Notes under the pieces: model-generated
Seen by the model: the letters and a program-made list of their open reading frames with translations, nothing else
Database searches by the model: none
Told to the model about the DNA's origin: nothing
Translations under genes and position numbers: made by a program
NCBI RefSeq assembly: GCF_035653575.1
Contig: NZ_DASRBQ010000111.1
Location: forward strand, 1 to 64,000
Origin: Actinocrinis sp035653575
GTDB lineage: Bacteria; Actinomycetota; Actinomycetes; Streptomycetales; Catenulisporaceae
Direction of reading: 5' to 3'
DNA: 64,000 nucleotides
In this document: piece after piece, positions 43,215 through 52,844 of the stretch
How positions within the stretch are numbered: position 1 is the stretch's first letter
Layout of the letters: every line of letters begins with the position of its first letter

Positions 43215-44465
43215 CTACCTGGTGGAGCGCAGCCTGACGTTTTCCAGCAGGCCGACGGCGATGAAGTTGGCGAACATCGAGGAGCCGCCGTAGGAGACGA
43301 ACGGCAGCGGGATACCGGCCACCGGCATGATCCCGAGCGTCATCCCGATGTTCTCGAAGGTCTGGAAGGTGAACCAGCACAGCACGCCGGCCGCCAGCAG
43401 CAGCGGGAAGGGCTCGGTGGCCAGGCGGGCGATCGTGCAGGCCCGCCAGAGCAGCACCGCGAACAGCGCGATGATCAGCAACCCGCCGACCAGGCCGAGC
43501 TCCTCCCCGGCCACCGTGAACACGAAGTCGGTCTGCTGCTCGGGCACGAACTGGCCATTGGTCTGCGCGCCGTGGAAGAGGCCCTGTCCGAAGATGCCGC
43601 CGGAGCCGATCGCCAAGCGCGCCTGATGCGTGTTGTAGCCGACGCCCTGCGGGTCGAGGTTGGGGTCCGCGAACGCCGCGAACCGGTTGACCTGGTGTGC
43701 GGCCAGCAGGTGCAGCTTGACGATCGCGACCACGCCGCCGGAGGCCGCGAGCGTCAGCAGCGCGAGCACCCTCAGCCGGACGCCGGAGACCACGATCATG
43801 CCGACCACGGTGGCGACGATGACCATGGTGGTGCCCAGGTCGGGCAGCAGCGCGATCAGGCCCATCGGCACGGCGGCGGCCAGCAGCGCCAGGGACAGCA
43901 GCCGGGCGGACGGTACGTCTCCGGGCCGGCGCGGGTCGAAGACCGGGGCGAGCAGGTCGGGGGCGCGCCGGACGGTGGGCCGGGCCGCCAGGGTCATCGC
44001 CACCGCCATCACCACGCCCACCTTGGCGAATTCGGCGGGCTGGATGGAGAAGCCGGCGCCGAGTTCGATCCAGGAGCGGGCGCCGTTGACGGTCGAGCCG
44101 AGCGGGGAGAGCACCGCGAGCAGGCCGAGGACGGCGAACAGGTACACCGCCGGGGTCAGCGCGCGCATCCGCTTGTGGTCGAGGGCGCTGACCGCGGCGG
44201 CCAGAACGAGGCCGACGCCGAGGTTCAGCAGGTGGCGCTTGAGGAAGTACTGCGGGTCGCCCCCGGTCAGCGCGCTGCGTTCCCGAGTGGCCGACCAGAC
44301 AAGGAGCGCGCCGATCAGGGCGAGCGCGACCGCGGATCCGGCCAGCGGCCAGTCGAACCGGCGCAGCGCTCCGCCGCGGCGAGCGGCGGCCCGCACGCGT
44401 TCGGTCGGGGAATCGGCCGGCGCGACGGCGACCGCGGGGACGCCGGCCTTCTCACCGATGATCAT
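43215..44465 (-). CDS. rodA: Peptidoglycan glycosyltransferase RodA (SEDS)
   Basis: 416 residues from ATG 44465, overlapping the mrdA stop as ATGA. Ten predicted membrane helices carry SEDS landmarks: the catalytic Asp region in KLHLLAAHQVNRFAAFADP, NTHQARLAIGSGGIFGQGL, VAGEELGLVGG and the end LPFVSYGGSSMFANF. RodA polymerises lipid II in lateral wall growth together with the transpeptidase encoded just before it. It is part of the mreBCD-mrdA-rodA operon. Confidence 0.95.
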   Translation of the reverse strand: MIIGEKAGVPAVAVAPADSPTERVRAAARRGGALRRFDWPLAGSAVALALIGALLVWSATRERSALTGGDPQYFLKRHLLNLGVGLVLAAAVSALDHKRMRALTPAVYLFAVLGLLAVLSPLGSTVNGARSWIELGAGFSIQPAEFAKVGVVMAVAMTLAARPTVRRAPDLLAPVFDPRRPGDVPSARLLSLALLAAAVPMGLIALLPDLGTTMVIVATVVGMIVVSGVRLRVLALLTLAASGGVVAIVKLHLLAAHQVNRFAAFADPNLDPQGVGYNTHQARLAIGSGGIFGQGLFHGAQTNGQFVPEQQTDFVFTVAGEELGLVGGLLIIALFAVLLWRACTIARLATEPFPLLLAAGVLCWFTFQTFENIGMTLGIMPVAGIPLPFVSYGGSSMFANFIAVGLLENVRLRSTR

Positions 44466-46765
44466 GTGGCCGTTCCCATTCGGTACGGGATCCCTCTCGA
44501 CCAGTTCGCGCGGTACACCTCTGCGAAGCGACGTTCCGGGAGGAAGTACGCGGCGGCGGCGAGGACCGGGGGTGCGTCATGCAGCGAGGGCCTGACCGCG
44601 GAGACTCCGTAGGCGGGCGGCGGCAGGTACGGCGGCGGGAGGATCTGGTCAGCGGGGGCGACCAGTGTGCCGTCCGAGCGGATCTGCGGAAGGGACGCGG
44701 GCGGCTGCGGCAGCATGGCGGCCTGCGGGTTGATCGCGCCCTGCTGGACGCCGTAAAGCGCCTCTTCGATCTTCTCCACCGCCGGACCCGAGGTCATCGC
44801 GCCCTGCCCGCCCTGCGAGACCATCATCGCGACCGCGTACTGCGGGTGGTTCGCCGGGAGGAACGAGGCGAACACGGAGGTGGCCTGCTTGCCGTAGACG
44901 TCCGCGGTTCCGGTCTTCGCGCCGACCGCGATCTTGTCCAGCGGCCAGCCGCCGAACACGCCCGACGCAGTGCCTTCCTGCGCGACGCCCTCGAACGCGT
45001 TGACCAGGAAGGAGCGCGTGGCCGGCGAGACCGGCACGTGCCCGACCACCTTCGGCTGATACGTCGCGACCACGTGCCCGTCCGGGGAGATGACCGCCTT
45101 CTCCAGGTGCGGCTGGTACAGCGTCCCGCCGTTGGCCAGCGCCGAGTACGCGCGCGCGAGTTGCAGCGGGGTGACCAGGATGCCGCCCTGGCCGATCGCC
45201 TCGATGACCGCGTCGCCGCCGCGGAACTGCCAGCCGTCCTGGCAGTTCTCGTACGCGATCTGCTTGAGGTACGCGGCGCGGGTCGGGTCGGAGGCGGCCA
45301 CCTCCGGATAGCCGGTCTGCGCCCGGCGGCACCAGACGTCCTTCATCTGCTTCCAGGTGGCCAGCTTCTCCTGCCGGGTCTGCACGTCGCCGCCGGCCTC
45401 GCCGGGCAGGTCGATTCCGGTGCGGCGGCCGAAGCCGTACTGCGCGGCCATGGTCTGGACCGGGTCGGCCGGGTGCGCGACCGGGCGGTTGCCACCGTCG
45501 TGCAGCCACATCTGGTAGGCGGCGCGGTAGAACACCGTGTCGCAGGAGACTTCGATGGTGCGCTTGAGCGAGATGGGACCGAAGGCCTCGCCCTCGAAGT
45601 TGTGGAAGGACTGGCTGCCGACCTCGAAGGAGGGCGAGCAGTCGTAGGTGCCGTGCGCCGGGAAGCCGTCTTGGAGCATCGCGGACGCGGTGACCAGCTT
45701 GAACGTCGAACCGGGGGCGAACTGGCCCTGATACGCGCGGTCCAGCAGCGGGACGCCGGCGTTCGGGTCTGTCAGGTGCGCGTAGTCGGCCGCGCTGATG
45801 CCGCCGCTCCACACGGTCGGGTCGTAGCTCGGGTAGGTGGCCATCGCGACCACCCCGCCGGTGTTCACGTCGAGCACGACGACCGCGCCGGAGTCGGCCT
45901 TGTAGTGCGCGCTGCTGTTCTTGTCCCAGCCGCCGCGCGCGGTCTTGATCGCCGCCGCGAGCTGCTGTTCGGCGACGGCCTGAATGCGCGCGTCAAGGGT
46001 GGTGACCACGTCGTCGCCGGCGACCGGTGCGGTGGAGGAGACGGTGCGCACGGCGCGGCCGAGGTTGTCGACGGCCACCTCGGACACCCCGGAGACGCCG
46101 CGCAGCTCCTTGTCATAGGTCTGTTCCAGCCCTGAGCGGCCGACCATGTCCGTGGGCTGATAGGTAGAACCGGGGGCGCTCAGCTCGTCCGGGCTGACCG
46201 GGGAAAGGTAGCCGAGTACCTGCGAGGCCTGGACGCCGTATGGCTCGGGGTAGGCGCGTTGCGCGGCGGGCACGACCGCGATACCGGGGAACTGGTCGTG
46301 CTCCTCCATGATCTTGACGGCGAGCGGCGGCGGCACGTCCTGCGCGACCGGGATCGGCTGGTACGGCGAACCGGTCCAGCAGGGCTGGGAAACCGTCGGC
46401 GAGCAGAGCCTGGCGCGCTGCTCAAGCTGCGCGACGGGTACGCCGAGGGTGTCGGCGAGCCGTTCGAGCACGGCCTTGCCCTGGTGCGGCTGCTGCGTCA
46501 GCGTGCTGAGGTCGACGGTGACTTCGAGCACGGTGCGGTTGTCCACCAGCGGCCGGCCTTGGTCGTCGAGGATCGAGCCGCGCACCGCCGCGGTCGCCAC
46601 CGTGCGCAGGTCGTTGGCCGCGGCCGCCTGCTGGAACTGCGGCCCGGAGCGCACCTGGAGGTACCAGAGCCGGACACCGAGCGTGCACAGCAGGGCCAGT
46701 ACCAGCACCTGCACGACGGACACGCGGCTGCGCGCGAGTTGCGGCACGGACAACGGACGGTTCAC
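44462..46765 (-). CDS. mrdA: Penicillin-binding protein 2 (transpeptidase)
   Basis: 767 residues from GTG 46765, overlapping mreD by 4 bp. A signal-anchor helix (VSVVQVLVLALLCTLGVRLWYL) is followed by a dimerisation/pedestal region and a transpeptidase domain. The active-site STFK is near residue 351, SCD at VSCDTVFY and KTGTAD near 613. It cross-links peptidoglycan in the elongation complex with RodA. The C-terminus carries a Pro-rich extension (LPQPPASLPQIRS...PPPYLPPPAY). Confidence 0.95.
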   Translation of the reverse strand: MNRPLSVPQLARSRVSVVQVLVLALLCTLGVRLWYLQVRSGPQFQQAAAANDLRTVATAAVRGSILDDQGRPLVDNRTVLEVTVDLSTLTQQPHQGKAVLERLADTLGVPVAQLEQRARLCSPTVSQPCWTGSPYQPIPVAQDVPPPLAVKIMEEHDQFPGIAVVPAAQRAYPEPYGVQASQVLGYLSPVSPDELSAPGSTYQPTDMVGRSGLEQTYDKELRGVSGVSEVAVDNLGRAVRTVSSTAPVAGDDVVTTLDARIQAVAEQQLAAAIKTARGGWDKNSSAHYKADSGAVVVLDVNTGGVVAMATYPSYDPTVWSGGISAADYAHLTDPNAGVPLLDRAYQGQFAPGSTFKLVTASAMLQDGFPAHGTYDCSPSFEVGSQSFHNFEGEAFGPISLKRTIEVSCDTVFYRAAYQMWLHDGGNRPVAHPADPVQTMAAQYGFGRRTGIDLPGEAGGDVQTRQEKLATWKQMKDVWCRRAQTGYPEVAASDPTRAAYLKQIAYENCQDGWQFRGGDAVIEAIGQGGILVTPLQLARAYSALANGGTLYQPHLEKAVISPDGHVVATYQPKVVGHVPVSPATRSFLVNAFEGVAQEGTASGVFGGWPLDKIAVGAKTGTADVYGKQATSVFASFLPANHPQYAVAMMVSQGGQGAMTSGPAVEKIEEALYGVQQGAINPQAAMLPQPPASLPQIRSDGTLVAPADQILPPPYLPPPAYGVSAVRPSLHDAPPVLAAAAYFLPERRFAEVYRANWSRGIPYRMGTAT

Positions 46766-47370
46766 ACCCTCTCAGCCTCGGAACGCAGCCCGGGGCTGGT
46801 GTGCGCCGGGCCGGGGAAAACGGGGCCCTGGACGGCGTTGCCGACCGGGGCGAGATAGCGGGCGCCCCCGCCGGCCACACGGCGGGCCAAGGCGGCAAGG
46901 CCGGGAACGACCAGGGGCGTGGCGACGGCGGTGTACAGCGCGGCGGCACCGAGGGCGAGCAGCAGGCCGGGGCGGGAAAGGCCGATGCCGTCGCCGAGGG
47001 CGAGGCCGATCAGAGTATTGAGGATCAGGGCGAGCGCGGCGTAGCAGCCGGCCCGCAAGCTGGTGCGCAGCGCGGAGCGGCGCACCTCGCGGGCGGCGCG
47101 CCCGGCAAGCGCGCCGACGACGGTCAGCACCAGGGCGTGCCGTCCTACCGCGCCGAGCGAGGGCGGCGCGAGGTCCTGGATGAGGCCGGCCAGGAAGCCG
47201 GCCGCCGCCCCGCCGGCGGTCCCCCACTCGGCGGCGAGAGCCAGCGCGACAAGTAGGACCAGATCCGGCACCGCATAAGGCAGATGCAGCTTCGGCACGA
47301 CCGACGACTCGAGCGTGAGCGCGAGGATCGCGGCGGCAGCAGTCAGCGCGGCACGCAGCAGGGTTCGCAT
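46762..47370 (-). CDS. mreD: Rod shape-determining protein MreD
   Basis: 202 residues from ATG 47370, with AGGAGA 2-3 nt upstream; the frame to 47496 is not needed. Five hydrophobic helices include VPDLVLLVALALAAEWGTAGGAAAGFLAGLIQD, the conserved MreD region. It is a membrane scaffold linking MreC to the RodA/PBP2 synthase. It overlaps mrdA by 4 bp and follows mreC after 34 bp. Confidence 0.92.
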   Translation of the reverse strand: MRTLLRAALTAAAAILALTLESSVVPKLHLPYAVPDLVLLVALALAAEWGTAGGAAAGFLAGLIQDLAPPSLGAVGRHALVLTVVGALAGRAAREVRRSALRTSLRAGCYAALALILNTLIGLALGDGIGLSRPGLLLALGAAALYTAVATPLVVPGLAALARRVAGGGARYLAPVGNAVQGPVFPGPAHTSPGLRSEAERV

Positions 47371-47404
47371 GGTCTCCTGACCTCTTCCGGCGCGGTTTGG
47401 GCTG

Positions 47405-48313
47405 CTACGGCTGCGTCGCGCCGGCTGACTGAGGGTCGGATGCAGCGGCGCCCGGCACCATCGCGTCGCGCGGATCTGTCCGCGGAGGCTGCACAACCAC
47501 GGCCACTGTGTCGACGGACGTCGCGTTGACGTACGGGGTAACCAGCACCGTGCGCGTCAGCGCGCCGGGTGTCGAAACGACCTGACGCACCGTCCCGACC
47601 GGCACTCCGGGCACGAATGGCGCGTCACCGGCCGAGCCGAGGGTGACGACCACGGCACCCGGCTTGACCTCGAGCTGCGGATCCAGGAACTCGACGCGCA
47701 GCGTATGCGGGTCCTGACCGGTCGCGGTGCCGATGGTGCCGGAGCCGGCGAGCCGGACCCCGACCGTGGAGGCCGGGTCCACGGCCAGCAGCACGGTCGC
47801 GGTGTACGGGCCGACCGCGGTGGTGCGGCCGACCAGCCCGTCGCCGGTGACGACGGTCTGGTTCTCGGTGATGCCGTCGCGCGTCCCGGCGTCGATGGTG
47901 GCCGACCAGGTTCCGTCCTGGGCGGGGGAAAGGCCGACCAGCCGCGCGGGCACGGTCCTCAGGCCGCCGAGCGCGGTCAGTCGCAGCAGCTTGTCGAGTT
48001 GGTCGGCCCGTGCGCGGTTCTGCGGATCGGTCTCCAGCTGCGCTTTGAGCGCGGCGACCTGCGCGTTGAGCTGCGTGATGCGCTGCTGGTCCGCGGCCGA
48101 GTGGCCCCAGCCGCTCAACAGCGACCCGACGCCGCGCACCCCGCTGTCCGCGGCGCGCTGCACCGGTCCGAGCACTGACTGGCCGAGGGAGCGGACCTTG
48201 CCCAGCGGGCCCGGAGCGCCGGGGCGGTCGCCGTGTGCGTCGACGGTGATCAGCGCGAAGCCGGCCAGCAGCAGCCCGACCAGCACGATCCGGGTACGGC
48301 GCGTGTCACGCAT
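47405..48313 (-). CDS. mreC: Rod shape-determining protein MreC
   Basis: 302 residues from ATG 48313. A short basic head (MRDTRRTR) and one transmembrane helix precede a coiled coil (residues ~80-110, LNAQVAALKAQLETD) and the two beta-barrel extracytoplasmic domain (RLVGLSPAQDGTWSATIDAGTRDGI, VGRTTAVGPYTATVLLAVDP). The tail is Pro/Ala-rich. MreC bridges MreB filaments to the wall synthase. It lies 33 bp after mreB. Confidence 0.94.
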   Translation of the reverse strand: MRDTRRTRIVLVGLLLAGFALITVDAHGDRPGAPGPLGKVRSLGQSVLGPVQRAADSGVRGVGSLLSGWGHSAADQQRITQLNAQVAALKAQLETDPQNRARADQLDKLLRLTALGGLRTVPARLVGLSPAQDGTWSATIDAGTRDGITENQTVVTGDGLVGRTTAVGPYTATVLLAVDPASTVGVRLAGSGTIGTATGQDPHTLRVEFLDPQLEVKPGAVVVTLGSAGDAPFVPGVPVGTVRQVVSTPGALTRTVLVTPYVNATSVDTVAVVVQPPRTDPRDAMVPGAAASDPQSAGATQP

Positions 48314-48346
48314 ATAGCCGCGTCCTTCATGCCCGCACTCCCCCGG

Positions 48347-49372
48347 TCACCTGCGGCTCTGCGCACCGAGCACCGGCTGCAGCGCGTCGAATTCGTCCAC
48401 GCAGCGGCCCGAGCCGAGCACCACCGAGTCCAGCGGGTTCTCCGCGATCAACACCGGCATCCCGGTCTCCCGGCGCAGCCGCTGATCCAGGCCGCGCAGC
48501 AGCGCGCCGCCGCCGGTGAGCACGATGCCGCGGTCCATGATGTCGCCGGACAGCTCGGGCGGGCACTTGTCCAGGGTGTCCTTGACCGCGTCCACGATCG
48601 CGGCCACCGGCTCGTCGATCGCGCGGCGGATCTCGGTGGAGGTCAGCACGATGACCTTCGGCAGGCCGGAGACCAGGTCCCGGCCGCGCACCTCGGCGTG
48701 CAGCTCGGAGTCGTGGTCGTCGGCCGAGCCGATGGTGATCTTCAGCTCCTCGGCGGTGCGCTCGCCGAGCAGCATCGAGTACTCCTTCTTGGCGTACTGG
48801 ATGATCGCGTTGTCCAGCTCGTCCCCGGCAGTGCGGATGGAGGAGGCGGTCACGATGCCGGCGTAGGAGATGACCGCGACCTCGGTGGTGCCGCCGCCGA
48901 TGTCCACCACCATGTTCCCGGTGGCCTCCTGGATCGGCAGGCCGGCCCCGATCACGGCCGCCATCGGCTCCTCGATCAGGTGCACCTGGCGGGCGCCCGC
49001 GGCGTCGGCGGCGTCCTCGACCGCGCGCCGCTCGACCCCGGTGATCCCGCTCGGCACGCAGATGACCACGCGAGGCTGGGCGAGCAGCCGGCGGTGGTGC
49101 ACCTTGCGGATGAAGTACCGCAGCATCCGCTCGGCAATCTCGAAGTCGGCGATGACCCCGTCCTTGAGCGGGCGGATGGCGACGATGTTGCCGGGGGTGC
49201 GGCCCATCATCTTCTTCGCCTCGGCGCCGACCGCGAGCACCGCCCCGTTGTGCGTGTTGACCGCGACGACCGAGGGTTCGTTGAGCACGATCCCCTTGCC
49301 GCGCACGTAGACCAGCGTGTTCGCCGTTCCGAGGTCCACCGCGATGTCACGGCCGACGACCGACATGCCCAT
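48347..49372 (-). CDS. mreB: Rod shape-determining protein MreB
   Basis: 341 residues from ATG 49372 (the next ATG at 49366 is also possible). The actin-like fold is clear: phosphate 1 loop AVDLGTANTLVYV, connect 1, phosphate 2 VVDIGGGTTEVAV, and adenosine motif IVLTGGGALLRGL. It polymerises under the membrane and guides wall synthesis; in sporulating actinomycetes it also serves spore-wall formation. It is the first gene of the mre cluster, 157 bp after ndk. Confidence 0.97.
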   Translation of the reverse strand: MGMSVVGRDIAVDLGTANTLVYVRGKGIVLNEPSVVAVNTHNGAVLAVGAEAKKMMGRTPGNIVAIRPLKDGVIADFEIAERMLRYFIRKVHHRRLLAQPRVVICVPSGITGVERRAVEDAADAAGARQVHLIEEPMAAVIGAGLPIQEATGNMVVDIGGGTTEVAVISYAGIVTASSIRTAGDELDNAIIQYAKKEYSMLLGERTAEELKITIGSADDHDSELHAEVRGRDLVSGLPKVIVLTSTEIRRAIDEPVAAIVDAVKDTLDKCPPELSGDIMDRGIVLTGGGALLRGLDQRLRRETGMPVLIAENPLDSVVLGSGRCVDEFDALQPVLGAQSRR

Positions 49373-49529
49373 ATTCGTACCAGTTACCTTCCGCGATCAC
49401 CCACGCCCGTCTTCAGACAGTACGGGTGCTTCCCGCCGATTCGCGGCAAGGAAACGGAGGTTCCACCGGACGAGGGACCGGTTTCTGGTCTGGTTGGCGG
49501 GACCGGGAAGCGGCTGCTTCCCGGTCTGC

Positions 49530-49967
49530 TCAACCCTGCTCGGGGAAGAAGATCTTGATCTCGCGCTCGGCGGAGGCGGGCGAGTCCGAGCCGTGCACCA
49601 GGTTCTGCACCACGGTGGTGCCGATGTCGGTGGCCAGGTCGCCGCGGATGGTCCCGGGCGCTGCCTTGACCGGGTCGGTGGCGCCGGCGAGAGTGCGGAA
49701 GGCCTCGATGCAGCGGTGCCCCTCGATGATCATGGCGACGACCGGGCCGGAGGTCATGAAGGAGACCAGCGGCTCGAAGAACGGCTTGCCCTCGTGCTCG
49801 GCGTAGTGCTCCTCGACCAGTTCGCGGGGCAGCGCCCGCAGGTCCAGCGCGACCACTCTGATCCCCTTGGCTTCGATCCGCCGGATGATCTCCCCGGTCA
49901 GCGCGCGGCGCACGCCGTCCGGCTTCACCAGCACGAGCGAGCGTTCCACGGGGGTCGCCACCATCAT
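49530..49967 (-). CDS. ndk: Nucleoside diphosphate kinase
   Basis: 145 residues. ATGs at 49967 and 49964 and GTG 49961 all follow GAGGAG; the GTG has the best spacing (6 nt), so the mature start is uncertain by two residues. Features are LVLVKPDGVRR, the catalytic His125 in VVQNLVHGSDS, and EREIKIFFP at the end. It moves the gamma-phosphate between NTPs and NDPs, balancing nucleotide pools. Confidence 0.96.
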   Translation of the reverse strand: MMVATPVERSLVLVKPDGVRRALTGEIIRRIEAKGIRVVALDLRALPRELVEEHYAEHEGKPFFEPLVSFMTSGPVVAMIIEGHRCIEAFRTLAGATDPVKAAPGTIRGDLATDIGTTVVQNLVHGSDSPASAEREIKIFFPEQG

Positions 49968-50031
49968 CTCCTCAAGCAGTCGCGCGACGTCTGATTCGAC
50001 GTCTGTGGTTCTCTTGATGGTATGACCCGGA

Positions 50032-50448
50032 TCAGCGGGCCTTCACTCCAGGACGCTCTGTAGAAGTTGGCGTAGAAGTTGGCGGCTCGGCGTCCGCTTC
50101 GGCGGCCTGCTCGTCCGATCCCGCCTCCTGCTCGGCCATCCGCTGCGCCTTGATCTGCTCCGCCTTCTGGCCGAAGTGCAGTCCGGCCCACCAGATCGCG
50201 GTGAAGATGACGCCGAGCACGAACATGTCGGTGACCAGGAATCCGGCGGCGATGAAGCCGATCTGCAGCGCCCATCCGACGCCGTACGCCCAGCGGTACC
50301 GCATCATTCCGGACAGCAGGATGCACACGCCGCCCAGGACGACGGCGACGATCCAGTCGCCGGAAGGGTGCAGCTTCGCCGCGACCAGGCCGAAGAAAAG
50401 GGCGATGAACGCCTCGAAGACGAGTACGGAGGCGGCCATCCGGCGCAT
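50032..50448 (-). CDS. DUF4233 membrane protein
   Basis: 138 residues from ATG 50448. Four transmembrane helices (VLVFEAFIALFFGLVAAKL; WIVAVVLGGVCILLSGMM; WALQIGFIAAGFLV; MFVLGVIFTAIWWAGLHFG) match the DUF4233 family, usually found between folC and ndk in actinobacteria as here. A charged, Glu/Ala/Thr-rich cytoplasmic tail follows (residues ~95-138). Function unknown. Confidence 0.9.
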   Translation of the reverse strand: MRRMAASVLVFEAFIALFFGLVAAKLHPSGDWIVAVVLGGVCILLSGMMRYRWAYGVGWALQIGFIAAGFLVTDMFVLGVIFTAIWWAGLHFGQKAEQIKAQRMAEQEAGSDEQAAEADAEPPTSTPTSTERPGVKAR

Positions 50449-50556
50449 CGGATCGCCCTTTCTGCTTCAGTGACCGAGGCTGACCTGTCGGCCGTTCGAA
50501 CCTCCATTGAAGCAGCCGCGGCGCTGCCTCTTACACAGGGTCTGGTCACCTAGGGC

Positions 50557-51921
50557 CTAGTGGCGCAGCAACCGCCCGGCCTCGCCCGCGGTGACCACGG
50601 ACCCGGTGATCAGGACCCCGGTGCCGCCGAGCGAGGCATCCGGCACCCCCTCCTCGGCCAGGCCGATCGCCCGCTCGATCGCGTCGTCGAGCCGGTCCAC
50701 CGGGGTGACCCGCTCGGGACCGAACACGTCACCGGCGATCGCGGCCAGTTCGGCGACCGGCATCGCGCGCTCGGTGGAGTTGCGGGTGACCACCACCTCG
50801 GCCAGTACCGGTTCGAAGGCCTCGAGCACGCCGCGCACGTCCTTGTCCCGCATCGCCGCGATCACGCCGACGAGGTGGTCGAACGAGAACTCCTCGGCGA
50901 CGGCCTCCGCGGTGGCCAGCGCGCCGCCGGGGTTGTGCGCGGCGTCGATCAGGACGGTCGGGCTGCGGCGCACCACCTCCAGCCGGCCCGGCGAGCGGAC
51001 CGCGGCCATGGCCTCGCGCACGATCTGCGGTTCCAACGTGCCGCCGCCCTGGCCGGCGCCGAGGAAGGCCTCGACGGCGGCGATGGCGCAGGCGGCGTTG
51101 TGCGCTTGGTGCACGCCGTACAGCGGGAGATAGACGTCGTCGTACTCCTGCGACAGCCCCTTGATGACGAGCTGCTGGCCGCCTACCGCGAGCTGACGGT
51201 CCATCACCCCGAACTCGATGCCCTCGCGCGCCACGGTCGCGCCGACCTCGGCGGCCTGCCGCAGCAGCACCTGCGCGGCCTCCAGCGGCTGTTGGGCGAG
51301 CACGACCAGCGCGCCGGCCTTGATGATCCCGGCCTTCTCCCAGGCGATCTCCTCGACGGTGTCGCCGAGCAGGTGGGTGTGGTCGAGCGAGATCGGGGTA
51401 ACCACCGCGACCTGCGCGTCGATCACGTTGGTCGAGTCCCAGGTGCCGCCGAGCCCGACCTCGACGACCGCGGCGTCCACCGGGGCGTCCGCGAAGGCCG
51501 CGTAGGCCATGCCGGTGATCATCTCGAAGAAGGAGAGGGGGAAGGGCTGGCGCTTGTCCACCAGCTCGGCGAACGGCTGCACGTCCCGGTACACCTCGAC
51601 GAACCGCTCGCGGCTGATCGGCTCGCCGTCGAGGCAGATCCGCTCGCGCATCTCCTCCAGGTGCGGGCTGGTGTAGCGGCCGGTGCGCAGGTTCAGCGCA
51701 CGCAGCAGCTCGTCGATCATCCGCGCGGTAGTGGTCTTGCCGTTGGTGCCGGTGATGTGGATCGACGGATAGGAGCGCTGCGGCGAGCCGAGCACGTCCA
51801 CGAGGTCTTCGATCCGGTCCCGTGAGGGTTCGAGCCTGGTTTCCGGCCAGCGCCGCAGCAGCTCCCCCTCGACCGCCCGGTACTCCGCCTCGATCCCGTC
51901 CTGCCCCTGTCGCGTGCTCAT
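50557..51921 (-). CDS. folC: Folylpolyglutamate/dihydrofolate synthase
   Basis: 454 residues from ATG 51921; the frame extends to 52296 only as a shadow of mutM. ATP loop HITGTNGKTTTARMI, SPHLEEMRERI, the Mur-ligase glutamate region EVGLGGTWDSTN, SLDHTHLLG and DAAHNPGGA identify FolC. It adds glutamate to (dihydro)pteroate and folates in the cytoplasm. It begins 14 bp after the mutM stop, which is not its usual neighbour. Confidence 0.95.
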   Translation of the reverse strand: MSTRQGQDGIEAEYRAVEGELLRRWPETRLEPSRDRIEDLVDVLGSPQRSYPSIHITGTNGKTTTARMIDELLRALNLRTGRYTSPHLEEMRERICLDGEPISRERFVEVYRDVQPFAELVDKRQPFPLSFFEMITGMAYAAFADAPVDAAVVEVGLGGTWDSTNVIDAQVAVVTPISLDHTHLLGDTVEEIAWEKAGIIKAGALVVLAQQPLEAAQVLLRQAAEVGATVAREGIEFGVMDRQLAVGGQQLVIKGLSQEYDDVYLPLYGVHQAHNAACAIAAVEAFLGAGQGGGTLEPQIVREAMAAVRSPGRLEVVRRSPTVLIDAAHNPGGALATAEAVAEEFSFDHLVGVIAAMRDKDVRGVLEAFEPVLAEVVVTRNSTERAMPVAELAAIAGDVFGPERVTPVDRLDDAIERAIGLAEEGVPDASLGGTGVLITGSVVTAGEAGRLLRH

Positions 51922-51935
51922 GGGCTCATCTTCTC

Positions 51936-52844
51936 TTACTGCGCGACTGGTTTCTTCCGCGCGGCCGGGACGCGCGCGCCCGCCTTCTGAGCAATCCCCT
52001 TCTGACCGCCCGCCTTCTGACAGCGCGGGCAGAAGTACGACGATCGGTTCATGAAGGCGACGCGGGTGATCGGCGTGGTGCAGCGGCCGCACGGCAGGCC
52101 GGCCTGGCCATAGGCGTTGAGGGAGCGGGAGAAGTAGCCTGACTCGCCGTTGACGTTGACGTACAGCGAGTCGAACGACGTGCCGCCGACCTCCAGCGCC
52201 TCGGCCATCACCGCACGGGCGGCGGCGAGCAGGCGCTTGGCCTCGGGCAGGGTCAGCGAGGTCCCGGGCCGCTCGAAGTGCAGCTTGGCGCGCCACAGCG
52301 CCTCGTCGGCATAGATGTTGCCGACTCCGCTGATCAGCGACTGGTCGAGCAGCGCGCGCTTGACGCCGGTGCTCTTGGCCCGCAGCGCCGCGAGGAACTT
52401 CGCGTCCTGGAACTCGGCGTCCAGCGGATCGCGGGCGATGTGCGCGATCGGCGCCGGCACGCCGTCTTTGAGCGGCTCGAGGCTGAGGCCGCCGAAGGTG
52501 CGCTGATCGACGAAGCGCAGCTCGGGACCGTCGTCGGTGAACGTCACGCGCACGCGCAGGTGGGTTTCGTCCGGGGCGCCGACCGGCTGGATGAGCAGCT
52601 GACCGCTCATGCCGAGATGGCCGAGTACCGCTTCATCCGCTCCGAGCGGAATCCACAGGTACTTGCCGCGCCGCTGCGCGACGCCGAGGGTGCGGCCGAC
52701 GAGTCTGGAGGCGAAGTCGTCCGGGCCGGCGACGTGTCGCCGGATCGCCCGCGGGTGCAGCGCCTCGACGGTCGCGACCGTGCGTCCCGCCGTCCAGCGC
52801 TCCAGGCCCCGGCGGACGACCTCGACTTCAGGCAGCTCCGGCAT
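51936..52844 (-). CDS. mutM: Formamidopyrimidine-DNA glycosylase
   Basis: 302 residues from ATG 52844, overlapping rnc by 17 bp. The N-terminal catalytic Pro2-Glu3 (MPELPEVE) and K of the LGHLGMSGQL strand, the helix-two-turn-helix SLISGVGNIYADEAL and the C-terminal zinc finger CGRC...CPRC show a complete Fpg. It excises 8-oxoguanine and cleaves the abasic site. A ~30-residue Lys/Ala/Gly-rich tail follows the zinc finger. Confidence 0.95.
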   Translation of the reverse strand: MPELPEVEVVRRGLERWTAGRTVATVEALHPRAIRRHVAGPDDFASRLVGRTLGVAQRRGKYLWIPLGADEAVLGHLGMSGQLLIQPVGAPDETHLRVRVTFTDDGPELRFVDQRTFGGLSLEPLKDGVPAPIAHIARDPLDAEFQDAKFLAALRAKSTGVKRALLDQSLISGVGNIYADEALWRAKLHFERPGTSLTLPEAKRLLAAARAVMAEALEVGGTSFDSLYVNVNGESGYFSRSLNAYGQAGLPCGRCTTPITRVAFMNRSSYFCPRCQKAGGQKGIAQKAGARVPAARKKPVAQ

